64,000 nt of DNA from Ktedonosporobacter rubrisoli (GCF_004208415.1 NZ_CP035758.1:3162001-3226000), one strand, 5' to 3'. Counted from the first letter of the stretch, positions 9,276 to 18,329 are shown. The notes: generated from the letters alone by a model not told the origin. Numbers and translations: made by a program.

Positions 9276-9778
9276 GCTGGCGAGAGATTTCTCAGCAATT
9301 TGCCCCTATACTGGACGTGCCTACGGAGGCAATTGTGCAAGCCCTTCAAGAAAGCCGTCTCGCGTATAAACGCGAGATTGAAAATGATGTCGAGAAACAG
9401 CGAAGAGACAGTCTTGAGCCATTTGAAACACGACAGGAGACGGTAGAAAGCGCATTAAAAGTACTGAACCGAGAGAGGAAAGATGTAGCAGCGGAAATGG
9501 TACATGCATTCGAGACTCTCCACCACTCGTATCGTCAGCTCACTCCTCATGCTCTGGAGCTATTAGAGGGACTCCGATCCGCACTTGAGCAGCTCCATGT
9601 TAGCGCTCACGAAGCATGGATGATCGGCGATGACCTTGTGCGCCTGCTATATCGCGCACAAGGTGTCGGCATCTTTGCTGTCTGGTATGACCCTGCTCAA
9701 CGAGGAATTCCAGACGCCATATGCCCTGACTGGATTATTCACGATTTTTTAGAAGTGTGTGACGCGCTCAATCTCTGA
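9275..9778 (+). pseudogene. HAD-superfamily hydrolase, N-terminus lost
   Basis: The C-terminal half reads as a HAD phosphatase: a helical cap region, a helix with ALELLEGLRSALEQL, then the motif HEAWMIGDDLVRLLYRAQGVGIFAVW, which matches the family's GDD motif 4 segment, and a final CPDWIIHDFLEV. The nucleophile motif DxDGT at the N-terminus is absent because the reading frame upstream of about 9275 is the antisense of a recombinase. The join is thus a deletion or recombination point that cut both genes. It is probably not a working enzyme, although a GTG- or TTG-initiated product cannot be excluded. Confidence 0.6.
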
Positions 9779-9871
9779 GCTGTAAAAGACGTAGTTGTTC
9801 ATCAAGAGCTCGGAGAGAAGCTGCGTCCTCATAGGATAGTAGTAGACCTCTCAGAGAACTTGCCGATAGTT

Positions 9872-9926
9872 GTGTAAGGAAAAGGCTTTTCAAAGAAGGA
9901 TTTTTGAGATACTACTACAGGCATAG
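9872..9926 (+). repeat. Left copy of a diverged direct repeat flanking the LuxR/monooxygenase block
   Basis: Starts GTGTAAGGAAAAGGCTTTTC and is closely matched by a sequence at 15594-15646; I count about 33 of the first 37 bases identical. The copies lie in the same orientation just outside or within the two IS256 transposase pieces. Confidence 0.6.
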
Positions 9927-9973
9927 ACTGTTCCTTAATGAATTTCTGGCAATTTCACCAAAAGGAGGGTGTT

Positions 9974-10300
9974 ATGCCTATACCCAAGAAAAAGCCCACT
10001 ACATCGATCTCTGAAGATGCAACATAGAAGTCATCGCCACACGTGCTGCCAGAACAAGAGGAACTTCGGGCGTATCTGCGCCGAATCGCGCGCTGCGCCA
10101 TCCAAGTCTTGCTTGAACAAGTGATGCGTGAAGAGCTAGAGCAGTGCATTGGCGCGTCATGGGGAGAGTGCACTCCGACACGCCGTGGCTCTCGAAAAGA
10201 TTCTTACATGCGCGATTTGGTCACTCCAACCGGACGCATTGAGGATTTGAAAGTGCCCGGAGATCGTGATGGACCCACGAATTGTACAATGCGATTATAG
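9974..10300 (+). pseudogene. N-terminal fragment of an IS256/Mutator family transposase
   Basis: An ATG after AAAGGAGGGTG starts a frame that hits TAG at 10025 and continues in the same frame with RRIARCAIQVLLEQVMREELEQ and RGSRKDSYMRDL...LKVPGDRDG. That is the conserved start of Mutator-family transposases, up to about residue 90. The DDE catalytic domain is absent here; a later piece in the same orientation is found at 15.6-16.2 kb. It is inactive both because of the stop and because of the truncation. Confidence 0.7.
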
Positions 10301-10437
10301 GGAGTAGTGAACCGGTCTAAAAATCTACGTTGGCAATCTTTCCTTGAGGTTTCGTCGCGAATTGGGTATACTCCCTGTTAGGGAACTGTTAGGAGCGTAC
10401 CCTAACCCCTTCCATCCTCCCACGAAAGCTTTTTGGC

Positions 10438-13400
10438 ATGAAGAAGTCACCAACTACGAGCGGAGTTGTTCAAGACGGAATACTTGTTTACGAGCAAGAC
10501 GGACAGAAAGTGATGGTCGCCGTCGATGAGCCTTCCTGGTATACCTGGCTAGAAACCGCGATGAGCTTCACGTTTGTCTGTACAGAGGGAACGTTCACCG
10601 CACAGAAGGCTCGTGCTGGAAATCGGCGTGGGGGCTGGTACTGGCGTGCCTATCGCCGAAAGCAGGGTCGGCTCTTGCGCTCTTATCTGGGCAAATCTGC
10701 CAATTTGACGCTCTCCCGTCTCCGTGAGATTGCTCATCATCTTGCGATGCGTTCTGAGGATACTTCGATGAGGAAAGGGGTGCCGGGGCAAGGGCATGGA
10801 ATGCTGCAAATCCCCATCTCGTCTGGCGCTCCTGCTCTGCTTCCGAGCACGAAATTCACGCTTCCGTGCCTCCCTCTCCAGCACATTGCGCGTCCCCATC
10901 TGGTTGCACAACTTGAACGAGGAGCACGACAAGGCGTTGCCATCATCTGCGCGCCAGCAGGATCTGGCAAGACAACCCTGCTCGTAGAATGGGCTACCAG
11001 CACTGCGTTGCCGGTGGTCTGGATTTCCCTGGACGTGGTGGACAATGATCCTTCACGCTTTCTCACTTCTCTACGAGCCGCTCTGCTATGCTTCATCAGA
11101 CACAGTGACACGGCGGGGAACTATCAGTTCACCCAGGCGGATGACGACGAGAGGATGCTTACCAGTTTCCTCAACGACCTTGCCTCTTTGCTCCAGCAGG
11201 AGGTCGTCGTGATCCTGGACGACTACCATCTCATTACCGAAAAAAGGGTTCACACCGCACTTCACTTCCTGCTCACTCATCGGCCTGCTCACTTGCATCT
11301 GATCATCGGGACACGTGCCGATCCACCCGTGGCCCTCTCCCGCTTACGTACACATGGGCAACTGAGTGAGGTACGTACAGAAGCGTTACGTTTCGTTTCC
11401 AGCGAGATTGCTTCCCTTGGAAGTTTGATGGGAATTACGCTCTCCGAAGAAGTGAGGAGTTTGTTGGCGCAACGCACCGAGGGCTGGATTGCTGGCGTTC
11501 AGTTGCTGCTGCTTGCATTGCGTGGACAAGCCGACACCACCGCGTTTCTGCGAACGTTGCGTGGTACGCACCAATTTCTCCTTGAATATGTGAGTGAAGA
11601 AGTGTTAGCTGGCTTGCCTCTCGCGATGCAAACCTTTTTACGACGAACGAGTCTTCTGGAACGAATGACCGGACCGCTCTGTGAGGCTGTCACGGGTCAG
11701 CGAGAAGGACATGTGCTCCTAGCGCAATTACGGCGCGCCAATCTCTTTGTGAGCGTCCTCGATGAAACGGAAACCTGGTATCGCTATCATCCCATGTTTT
11801 CCCAAGTGCTCCGTGCGCAGCTCCACAGGAGCGAGCCGAACCTGATCTCGGAGCTCTATGGCCGGGCCAGTTGCTGGCATGAAGAGCATGGTGATGTGGA
11901 GGAAGCATGTGAATATGCTTTCCTGGCTGGCGATCTCTCCTCTGCGGCAAGCCTGCTGGCAACAGTTTTGATTCCTCTGGTAGAGCAAGGAAAGCTGGAC
12001 CGGCTGAACCAGTGGTTGAATCTGCTCCCCCCAACGCTCGTTGCAGCATCTCAAGAGCTTTGTGTTGCCTCAATCTGGATGCAAACCTGGCGACATCCAA
12101 GGAACAAAAATACTCCAGAAATCGTCGAGCCAATGGTTGCGCACATGGAACGGCTTGTGCAGGCACAACCCTGGGCCACGACGGCTCCGTGGGTGGAACT
12201 CCAGAGTGAGCTCAGGTTGGTTCATGCGCTCAGAGCGTTTTCCCACCACGATCTGGTGCGCACGATCACGCTGGTTCACGAGACGTTGCGCCTCCTCTCT
12301 GCACAGAGGACCGCTTTGAGTCAGTTCATTTCCTTTCGCTTACGGCTGATCCTCAGTGCCGCCTATCGTGCGAGCGGAGAATTGATTGCTTATGAGCAGA
12401 TCCTCCTTGACATTGCTGTGCCTCAGCCAACCGAGACCTATCATCCAATGAGCCTGATAGCGGTGTGGAGTCTGGCCGAGCTGTACGAAGCGCAAGGAAA
12501 GTTACGCAAGACAGAACAGCTTTTTGAGCGCATTTCTGATGCGTTCAGGTCATACCCCAACCTCTCACCCGTGCTCTTCGCCCCTATGTATGTGAGCAAG
12601 GCCGCGCTGTTGTACGAATGGAATCGGGTACCTGAAGCTCAGAGCTGCGTACAACAGGCGTTAGCCATCGCGCAGGGGACGGATCTCCTGGCAGCATATT
12701 CCTCTCTTGGCCTCTGGATGCAGGCTCGCATTGAACTGATACAAGGCCAGACTGAGACGGCGCGATCCTTCCTTCAACAGCAATGGCCGTCAGTGGATCA
12801 GTCGTGGTCTGTTGGGTTAGAAAAGAGGTATCTGGCCGCCATCGCTGCACGTCTTGCCCTTGCCTGTGACGATGTAAAAGGAGCGCTCCATTGGGTAGCT
12901 ACCTGCGGTATACGCTTTGATGATCAACTCGCCATGCCACCGGAAAATCAATGCATGTTTCTGTATCTGACGCTGGCCCGTGCCTTGATTGCACAGGGAC
13001 GCCTCCAAGCGAACGGATCACCGCTCTCACAAGCGCTCCACCTTCTGGCGCATTTACAGGATCTGGCTGCACGGATGAATTTCAAGCGCTGGTTCATTGA
13101 AATTCAGATGCTCACTGTTCTGGCATTACAAGCACAAGGAAAAACGAAGCAAGCATTGACCACACTCGGATCGGTCCTAGCCTTAGCCGAGCCAGAAGGG
13201 TATGTACGTCTCTTCGTTGACGAAGGAGAGGTGATAGCGTCCCTGTTGTTACAGATCTCCACATCTCCCACCGCCTCGTCTGGGTATATCCAGCAGATCC
13301 TAGCTGCCATTCCAGCCAAGCGTCCTGCCCTACCCACTCCACCATTCCATCAACCGCTCATTGATCCTCTGAGTGTGCGTGAGCGAGAAGTTCTTTCCCT

Positions 13401-13554
13401 GCTGGCACATGGCGCTTCCAACCAGCAGATAGCGGATCACCTGGTGATCAGCCTTAACACAGCCAAACGTCATGTCAAGCATATTCTTGCGAAACTCGCC
13501 GTGACTAATCGTACTCAGGCAGTCGTACGTGCCCGCGAACTCCACCTGCTCTAA
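10438..13554 (+). CDS. MalT-like LuxR-family regulator (STAND ATPase), 1038 aa
   Basis: A large signal-integrating transcription factor. Residues 10-100 form an N-terminal module with WYWRAYRRKQGRLLRSYLGK, also found in the broken regulator near 4 kb. The STAND NTPase follows, with Walker A APAGSGKTT at about 172-180 and Walker B VVVILDDYHL at about 256-264. A long alpha-helical TPR-like sensor region spans roughly 440-960. The last 65 residues are a LuxR helix-turn-helix: SVREREVLSLLAHGASNQQI, then NTAKRHVKHILAKL. Family members bind a ligand plus ATP, oligomerise and activate promoters. An imperfect GTTAGGG...CCCTAAC inverted repeat lies 30-60 bases upstream. It probably controls the following monooxygenase gene. 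Confidence 0.93.
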   Translation: MKKSPTTSGVVQDGILVYEQDGQKVMVAVDEPSWYTWLETAMSFTFVCTEGTFTAQKARAGNRRGGWYWRAYRRKQGRLLRSYLGKSANLTLSRLREIAHHLAMRSEDTSMRKGVPGQGHGMLQIPISSGAPALLPSTKFTLPCLPLQHIARPHLVAQLERGARQGVAIICAPAGSGKTTLLVEWATSTALPVVWISLDVVDNDPSRFLTSLRAALLCFIRHSDTAGNYQFTQADDDERMLTSFLNDLASLLQQEVVVILDDYHLITEKRVHTALHFLLTHRPAHLHLIIGTRADPPVALSRLRTHGQLSEVRTEALRFVSSEIASLGSLMGITLSEEVRSLLAQRTEGWIAGVQLLLLALRGQADTTAFLRTLRGTHQFLLEYVSEEVLAGLPLAMQTFLRRTSLLERMTGPLCEAVTGQREGHVLLAQLRRANLFVSVLDETETWYRYHPMFSQVLRAQLHRSEPNLISELYGRASCWHEEHGDVEEACEYAFLAGDLSSAASLLATVLIPLVEQGKLDRLNQWLNLLPPTLVAASQELCVASIWMQTWRHPRNKNTPEIVEPMVAHMERLVQAQPWATTAPWVELQSELRLVHALRAFSHHDLVRTITLVHETLRLLSAQRTALSQFISFRLRLILSAAYRASGELIAYEQILLDIAVPQPTETYHPMSLIAVWSLAELYEAQGKLRKTEQLFERISDAFRSYPNLSPVLFAPMYVSKAALLYEWNRVPEAQSCVQQALAIAQGTDLLAAYSSLGLWMQARIELIQGQTETARSFLQQQWPSVDQSWSVGLEKRYLAAIAARLALACDDVKGALHWVATCGIRFDDQLAMPPENQCMFLYLTLARALIAQGRLQANGSPLSQALHLLAHLQDLAARMNFKRWFIEIQMLTVLALQAQGKTKQALTTLGSVLALAEPEGYVRLFVDEGEVIASLLLQISTSPTASSGYIQQILAAIPAKRPALPTPPFHQPLIDPLSVREREVLSLLAHGASNQQIADHLVISLNTAKRHVKHILAKLAVTNRTQAVVRARELHLL

Positions 13555-13785
13555 TCACTGCTGGAATACTCCCTGCAATGCTCCTTTGTGAGCAAGACGT
13601 AAAGCTTTTGTCGCGCTACACTGGAACACACGCAGAAAGACGCTTACTGCAGAGGAGGAGTGAAACAATCTCCGCAAGGTTGGCTTAAAGATCTTCCTGG
13701 TGGAAACGAACCTCCGCCTGCAAGCCGAGATCGCAAGATGGCGCATTTCTGCCGAAAACGAAAGAAAACAATGGAGGTACAACTC

Positions 13786-15546
13786 ATGGCAAGGCAGTTC
13801 TCCGATAAGGAGGCAGTCACAAGAAATGAACCAGAAGACCCTTCAAACAGAGAAAGCGGTCGAGCGTTCACCCCACTCGACGTGCTTGTTGTAGGTGCTG
13901 GACCTACCGGCTTGGTAATGGCAAGTGAACTCCTCCGACGAGGGATTTCCTGCCGTCTTATCGACCAGAAAGATGGACCGTCAACGACTTCACGAGCATT
14001 AGGCATGCAATCGCGAACTTTGGAACTCTTTGAGCAGATGGGCATCATTACGCCCATCCTTGAGCACGCCCTCAAGCTCTGGGAAACGTATGTCTATGGT
14101 CCTGATGGAAAGCTTCAGATGCGCATGAATTGGCAGGCACTTCCCCAGGTGCCTTATCCTTATCAATTAGTCGTCGCACAAGCTCATAGCGAAAGTGTTT
14201 TGCGTGAGTATCTGAAAGAGCAAGGAGGGCAGGTGGAGTGGCAACGAGAATTGGTTGAGTTGTCTCAGGATGAACAAGAGGTGACCGCGCGAGTGAAGAG
14301 TGAGAATGGAACAACCTTTGAAGTCATCCATGCACGGTATGTGATTGGCTGTGACGGGGCGCACAGTTTTGTGCGGAAAAGCCAGGGGATTTCTTTTGAA
14401 GGGTCTGTTATGGAAGCAGACTTCTGGTTGGCAGATGCGCAATTGAAGTGGGAAAGGCCCCAAAGGCATGCCTATGTCTGGAGTCACCAGGAGGGATTAT
14501 TCTCGGTAATGCCGTTACCGTTCGATCAGCAATGGCGACTCTTTGCCCATATTCCTCGACGAAGCGAAGCACCTGAAGAAGTCACGTTGGAACGCTTCCG
14601 GGAAGTGTTCACCCGGCGCACTGGTGAGCTGGGCACCGTCATCTGTAAGGCCACCTGGCTCTCAAACTTTCATATCCATCAGCGTATGGTCACCAGATAT
14701 CGCCAGGGAAGAGTGTTTCTGGCGGGTGATGCAGCCCACATTCATAGCCCTACAGGTGGACAAGGGTTGAATACAGGGATTCAGGACGCGTACAACCTGG
14801 CCTGGAAGCTGGCTCTGGTGCTAGGTAAGCAGGGCAAAGAGAGCTTGTTGGAGACCTACGAGTCCGAGCGGCTTCCAGTGGCCCAGAGTGTTCTGAAAGC
14901 AACGGGCGCAGGCACTGCCCTTCAATATGCGCAACATCCCGTTGTCAAAAAGGTAGTCAGTCCTCTGCTCAGTCGCCTCATCCAACTCCCAGCAATACAG
15001 AGGAAAATCGCGCTTGCGTCCTCTGAACTGCTGATCAATTATCGTCCTTCACCGCTCTCTCATGGCAGAGAGCAGCGACCCCCTTCTGGAGGAAAGAGAT
15101 GGCAGAAACCTGTCAGCCTCCGAAAAGTGCAGGCAGGAGATCGTGCCCCCCAGGCAACGTTTCTGGATGCCAGCTCACAGACGCCGAGGACCGTGTTTCA
15201 GTTGTTCCAGCAGGGCGTGATCCATCTGCTGCTGTTTACCGGGCTCCACGTCCGAATCTCCGAAACGGTTCGCACAACGGCACTGGCAAGGCTGGTGTGT
15301 GCACAATGGCATGACCTCATCGTGCCCCATCTTGTTTTTGCAGGAAAAGAACAACCTTCCTGGCTGCAATGGAGTGGATCCCTCTTGCTCGATGTCGATC
15401 ATGAGGTGCACAGCGCCTATGGCATGCAGGCACCAGCTCTCTGCTTGCTGCGGCCAGATGGCTATATTGGTATGATCAGCAAAAGGTTCGATGAATACAC
15501 CTTGTTTGAATACCTGCGCACCTTCTTTGTCACTCAGAGACTATAG
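13786..15546 (+). CDS. FAD-dependent aromatic monooxygenase (PHBH/PheA-TfdB type)
   Basis: A flavoprotein hydroxylase of about 586 residues. I choose the ATG at 13786 because GGAGG lies 8 bases before it; an upstream in-frame extension lacks one. Motifs of the class are in order: the dinucleotide-binding GxGxxG in VVGAGPTGLVMASELLRRG, the DG motif in IGCDGAHSFVRK, and the GD motif in VFLAGDAAHIHSPTGGQGLN. The last 150 residues look like the thioredoxin-like C-terminal domain of phenol-hydroxylase-type enzymes. It would use NADPH and O2 to hydroxylate a phenolic or polyketide substrate. It follows the LuxR gene by 230 bases. No ring-cleavage genes are nearby, so detoxification or tailoring of a natural product is as likely as catabolism. 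Confidence 0.92.
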   Translation: MARQFSDKEAVTRNEPEDPSNRESGRAFTPLDVLVVGAGPTGLVMASELLRRGISCRLIDQKDGPSTTSRALGMQSRTLELFEQMGIITPILEHALKLWETYVYGPDGKLQMRMNWQALPQVPYPYQLVVAQAHSESVLREYLKEQGGQVEWQRELVELSQDEQEVTARVKSENGTTFEVIHARYVIGCDGAHSFVRKSQGISFEGSVMEADFWLADAQLKWERPQRHAYVWSHQEGLFSVMPLPFDQQWRLFAHIPRRSEAPEEVTLERFREVFTRRTGELGTVICKATWLSNFHIHQRMVTRYRQGRVFLAGDAAHIHSPTGGQGLNTGIQDAYNLAWKLALVLGKQGKESLLETYESERLPVAQSVLKATGAGTALQYAQHPVVKKVVSPLLSRLIQLPAIQRKIALASSELLINYRPSPLSHGREQRPPSGGKRWQKPVSLRKVQAGDRAPQATFLDASSQTPRTVFQLFQQGVIHLLLFTGLHVRISETVRTTALARLVCAQWHDLIVPHLVFAGKEQPSWLQWSGSLLLDVDHEVHSAYGMQAPALCLLRPDGYIGMISKRFDEYTLFEYLRTFFVTQRL

Positions 15547-15593
15547 ACCGTTCTTACTTTTGTCCACACATCAGTGGCGCTATTCCGAATCGC

Positions 15594-15646
15594 GTGTAAG
15601 GAAGAGGCTTTTCAAAGAGGGGCTTTTGAGGTGATACTCCAGGCAT
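15594..15646 (+). repeat. Right copy of the diverged direct repeat
   Basis: Starts GTGTAAGGAAGAGGCTTTTC; partner of the copy at 9872-9926. It overlaps the beginning of the second IS256 transposase piece. Confidence 0.6.
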
Positions 15647-16198
15647 ATTGCCAGAGCAGCCAGTCGCCTCAATCATAGGCTGACTAAACAATTCGAGACC
15701 TGGCGAGAGCGTCCTCTTCTGGCTCATTCCCGGAATTTGTCCCTCGATGGCATCCATTTTACCGTTGGGCATGGAACCCAAACCGATTCAACCATCATCT
15801 CACTGCCTTTGCAGTGGACCTGGAAGGCAGCAAGGATGTGCTGACCTGGCGGGCCTGTGTCGAAGAAGACAAGGATGGGTGGAATTGCCTGCTCCAAGAT
15901 GTGCGCCAGCGTAGTGCCACATCCATGGATCTGATCGTCACTGATGGGCATGAGGGCATCCTCGCCGCTGTCGTCTTAGCCCTCTTTCCAGCGACGCTGA
16001 GGCAACGCTGTCACGTGCAGAAACAGCGCAATGTGCTCAATGCTATTGCCTATCGAGGGCGCAAAGAGGTTGGTGCGCAATGATCTACTATCTTTAAGAT
16101 GGAAAAGAAAGAGGAGGCATGGCTCAATCTGGCCGCTTTCAAAGCGAAGGACCAAAAGCGCTCTCCCGAAGCGATCCGAAGCCTGTGCGAAGATGAAT
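15594..16198 (+). pseudogene. Central and C-terminal fragments of an IS256/Mutator transposase
   Basis: Several frames are needed to read it. One gives LNHRLTKQFETWRERPL and LSLDGIHFTV (first catalytic Asp region). The next gives VDLEGSKDVLTW and DLIVTDGHEGILAAV (second Asp), followed by QRCHVQKQRNVLNAI. A third gives MEKKEEAWLNLAAFKAK and then a TAG stop. These are consecutive segments of Mutator-family transposases, so at least two frameshifts and one stop have accumulated. Together with the N-terminal piece at 10 kb it may be the other half of one split element. Confidence 0.7.
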
Positions 16199-16199
16199 A

Positions 16200-16397
16200 G
16201 CCTACCTGAAAGCGTTCGGGAAGCGGTTCGAGATTACTTGCTGCAAAAGCTGCAAAGTTCGTTGGTATGGTATGGATGTTCCCAAGACATACAGCGAATT
16301 TACAAACCTTTTCGACCTGTTCAAAAGCTTTGGCCTGCTCCATACTGATCAGACTTTTTATGAGTGGGGCATTTCTAGAAGATTGCATCAAGCCTGA
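16200..16397 (+). pseudogene. Coding fragment of unknown origin with a CCxxC motif
   Basis: An open stretch of 65 codons without a start codon reads coherently, with ITCCKSCKVRWYGMDVPKTY followed by an amphipathic FDLFKSFGLLHTD. It ends at TGA where the next, differently phased membrane protein fragment begins. It could be the front part of that gene joined by a frameshift, or a relic carried with the transposon. I do not recognise a family. Confidence 0.3.
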
Positions 16398-17044
16398 ATG
16401 GTCTTCTGGGCAATCTGAGAAACACCAATCTGCAGCTCGCACAGGCAGCGATATTATTCCTATTGCTTGGTACCGCTGCCTCTGGATTAGCACTTGTGCT
16501 GGGAATAGCCGGGATAGCCGCGAATATCTTTGGGATTGCCTTCTTGCCTTTGTTAGGGATAGCCACCGGGTTAGTTGTAGCCATTGCAGGAATTGCTGCC
16601 GGTGGGACGCTGGTTGCCGCCAATTGGGGAGAGATTGCTCCTGTTATCCAGCCCGTGCTCAAATTTTTCCAGCAGCTCGTCTCCTTTATAGGTGGTAAGG
16701 TAGCTCAGGCATGGCAAATTGGAGACAAAATTTTTCAGACCATTCACTCGCTCAGCCCAGAGCTTGCTGATTTTCTCAATCCAATGCATGCCCTCAAGCA
16801 GGCCTGGGACGACCTCTCAAAAGCACTTCAAACGGCAACGCCTCTCTGGCAACTGCTGGGACTTGTCATAGGAGCAGTTGGGGTTGTTATCCTGGCAATG
16901 CTCACGGCTGCGTTGATGGGTATAGCTAAGTTTATTCAAGGTATAGCGCTGGCGCTAGCAGGTGTCATTCAGGTAGCATCTGGGATTGTACAGTTGGTTG
17001 TGACACTGCTTACATTCATTGCCTCCTTGTTTGTCAATTTCTGA
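16388..17044 (+). pseudogene. Hydrophobic tape-measure-like protein fragment
   Basis: The frame opens after a TAG at 16376 and has no ATG. Possible TTG starts exist, but the coherent sequence begins upstream of them (SSLNGLLGNLRNTNLQLAQA). Around 215 residues contain long glycine/alanine/isoleucine-rich hydrophobic runs (LVLGIAGIAANIFGIAFLPL, LLGLVIGAVGVVILAMLTAA) interrupted by an amphipathic segment with QAWQIGDKIFQTI. Such alternating composition is typical of the C-terminal part of phage tail tape-measure proteins or similar membrane-active proteins. No other phage gene is nearby. It is probably a truncated gene; an active small membrane protein is possible. Confidence 0.4.
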
Positions 17045-17104
17045 TTACTGCTTACCGGACATGCAGACCAGGCATCAAAGAACTTTCAGGCGGTTTGGGA
17101 AACT

Positions 17105-17154
17105 TCTCAATCCTGCTCGTCTTTGATCTTTCTCTCGGGCGCGCAGGATTGAGA
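17105..17154. terminator. Perfect 12-bp stem between converging genes
   Basis: TCTCAATCCTGC pairs exactly with GCAGGATTGAGA across a 26-base T-rich loop, between the tape-measure-like fragment and the converging SDR gene. It is probably a bidirectional terminator. Confidence 0.6.
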
Positions 17155-17167
17155 GGTGATTAACGCG

Positions 17168-17959
17168 TTACTCGACGAGTGATCCACAAGAGAGGTTCGC
17201 AACCGTCGCCGTCATCGCCCTGGCCTGGTCAGAAGCCAGAAACGCCGCAGTGTTCGCGACTTCCGCAAGTGTCGGCAGCCGTTGCAGTAGCGTCTTAGAC
17301 TCCGATTGAGCTACAATATCCTCCAGCTTCAGGCCCAGGAGACTGGCGCGAGAGCTGTAGGCATTTCGGACCGCTGTTGTTTCTGGAATGGCGTCCGAGC
17401 GCATGCCAATGACGCGAATGCCCAGCGGCCCCAATTCTACCGCGAAACTTCGGGTGATCGCTTCGAGCATCGCCCATGAAGGCGCCAGGCCTCCAAAGAA
17501 AGGGATAGGCACGCGGGCAGGGTTCGCAGTCAGCGTTACGATCACGCCCGACCTCTTTTCGACCATGCGCCGTGCCGCCGCTCGTGCCGTCAAGAAGTAT
17601 GCCTTTGTATAGGCCGTGATCGGGTCGGTGAAGTTCTCAAGCGACAACTCGATGAGCGGCTTTCCCAGACTGCCTGGATAGTTAAAATTGGTGGCATTCA
17701 TGCAGATGTCGATGCTGCCACCTGACCTGACCACGCTGTCGGTAAACGCTTCGACGGCTTGCTCGTCAAGGACATCAACCTGGGCTGTTTGAGCCATCCC
17801 GCCAGAGTCCGAGACAGCCTGTGCCACCGCGTCGAGCTTTGAGAGAGTGCGACCAGCAAGAAACACTCTCGCCCCCTCACGCGCAAAGGCCTGTGCAATC
17901 GCAGAGCCAACGTCTCCTCCTGCTCCGTAGATAACAGCATTTTTCTTCTCAAGTAACAT
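17168..17959 (-). CDS. SDR-family protein with degenerate active site
   Basis: A 263-residue Rossmann-fold protein of the short-chain dehydrogenase/reductase family. The cofactor-binding start VIYGAGGDVGSAIA matches GxxxGxG, and an AGR after strand 2 suggests NADP preference. The catalytic Tyr-x-x-x-Lys is not there: the corresponding segment FGGLAPSWAMLEAITRSF has Leu158 and Trp162 in place of Tyr and Lys, and the usual Ser position reads VTLTANPA. It may therefore bind a nucleotide without normal SDR chemistry, or use other residues. It is transcribed towards the fragment at 17 kb, with no operon partner. It lies about 100 bases from the inverted-repeat element. Confidence 0.85.
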   Translation of the reverse strand: MLLEKKNAVIYGAGGDVGSAIAQAFAREGARVFLAGRTLSKLDAVAQAVSDSGGMAQTAQVDVLDEQAVEAFTDSVVRSGGSIDICMNATNFNYPGSLGKPLIELSLENFTDPITAYTKAYFLTARAAARRMVEKRSGVIVTLTANPARVPIPFFGGLAPSWAMLEAITRSFAVELGPLGIRVIGMRSDAIPETTAVRNAYSSRASLLGLKLEDIVAQSESKTLLQRLPTLAEVANTAAFLASDQARAMTATVANLSCGSLVE

Positions 17960-18063
17960 AATGATCCCCTTGTATTCTCATTTTTTTCATCTGATGGTCA
18001 GAGATGCTTCTATTGAACAGACCCACCATCAGCCATGCCGAACCATACCCCGTTGGTATAGAC

Positions 18064-18329
18064 ACTTAGTAAACTGTCGTGAAGAGCAAAACTGTGCGGT
18101 CTGATGGGGGATATTTTCTGCTCAGCTTCTTGCCCCTGAACTGGCTCATCAGTGCAGTTGGGCCGCTGGTGCGATGCTCTTGCGCCAAACACGCCCATTC
18201 TACCACACGGTGCAGGCTCTTTGTCACTCGTCCGAGCGTTCCAAAATCGCGCGTATCATCTGTCTCTTCAAGCAGAAAATATCCCCCATCAGACCGCACA
18301 GTTTTGCTCTTCACGACAGTTTACTAAGT
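18064..18329. mobile_element. MITE-like element with perfect 59-bp terminal inverted repeats
   Basis: The left end (18064-18122, starting ACTTAGTAAACTGTCGTGAA) is repeated exactly in reverse complement at 18271-18329. The 148-base interior has no complete gene; a reading frame crosses the element on each strand, both starting with the same residues from the repeats. This is the architecture of a miniature inverted-repeat transposable element or of an IS reduced to its ends. I found no convincing target-site duplication in the flanks. It sits between a divergently oriented SDR gene and the sigma-factor gene, about 80 bases before the latter. Confidence 0.85.

Noticed and set aside
11690..12166. 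158-codon reverse frame inside the LuxR gene
   Set aside because: Antisense shadow of the regulator's sensor region; its composition is typical of such shadows.
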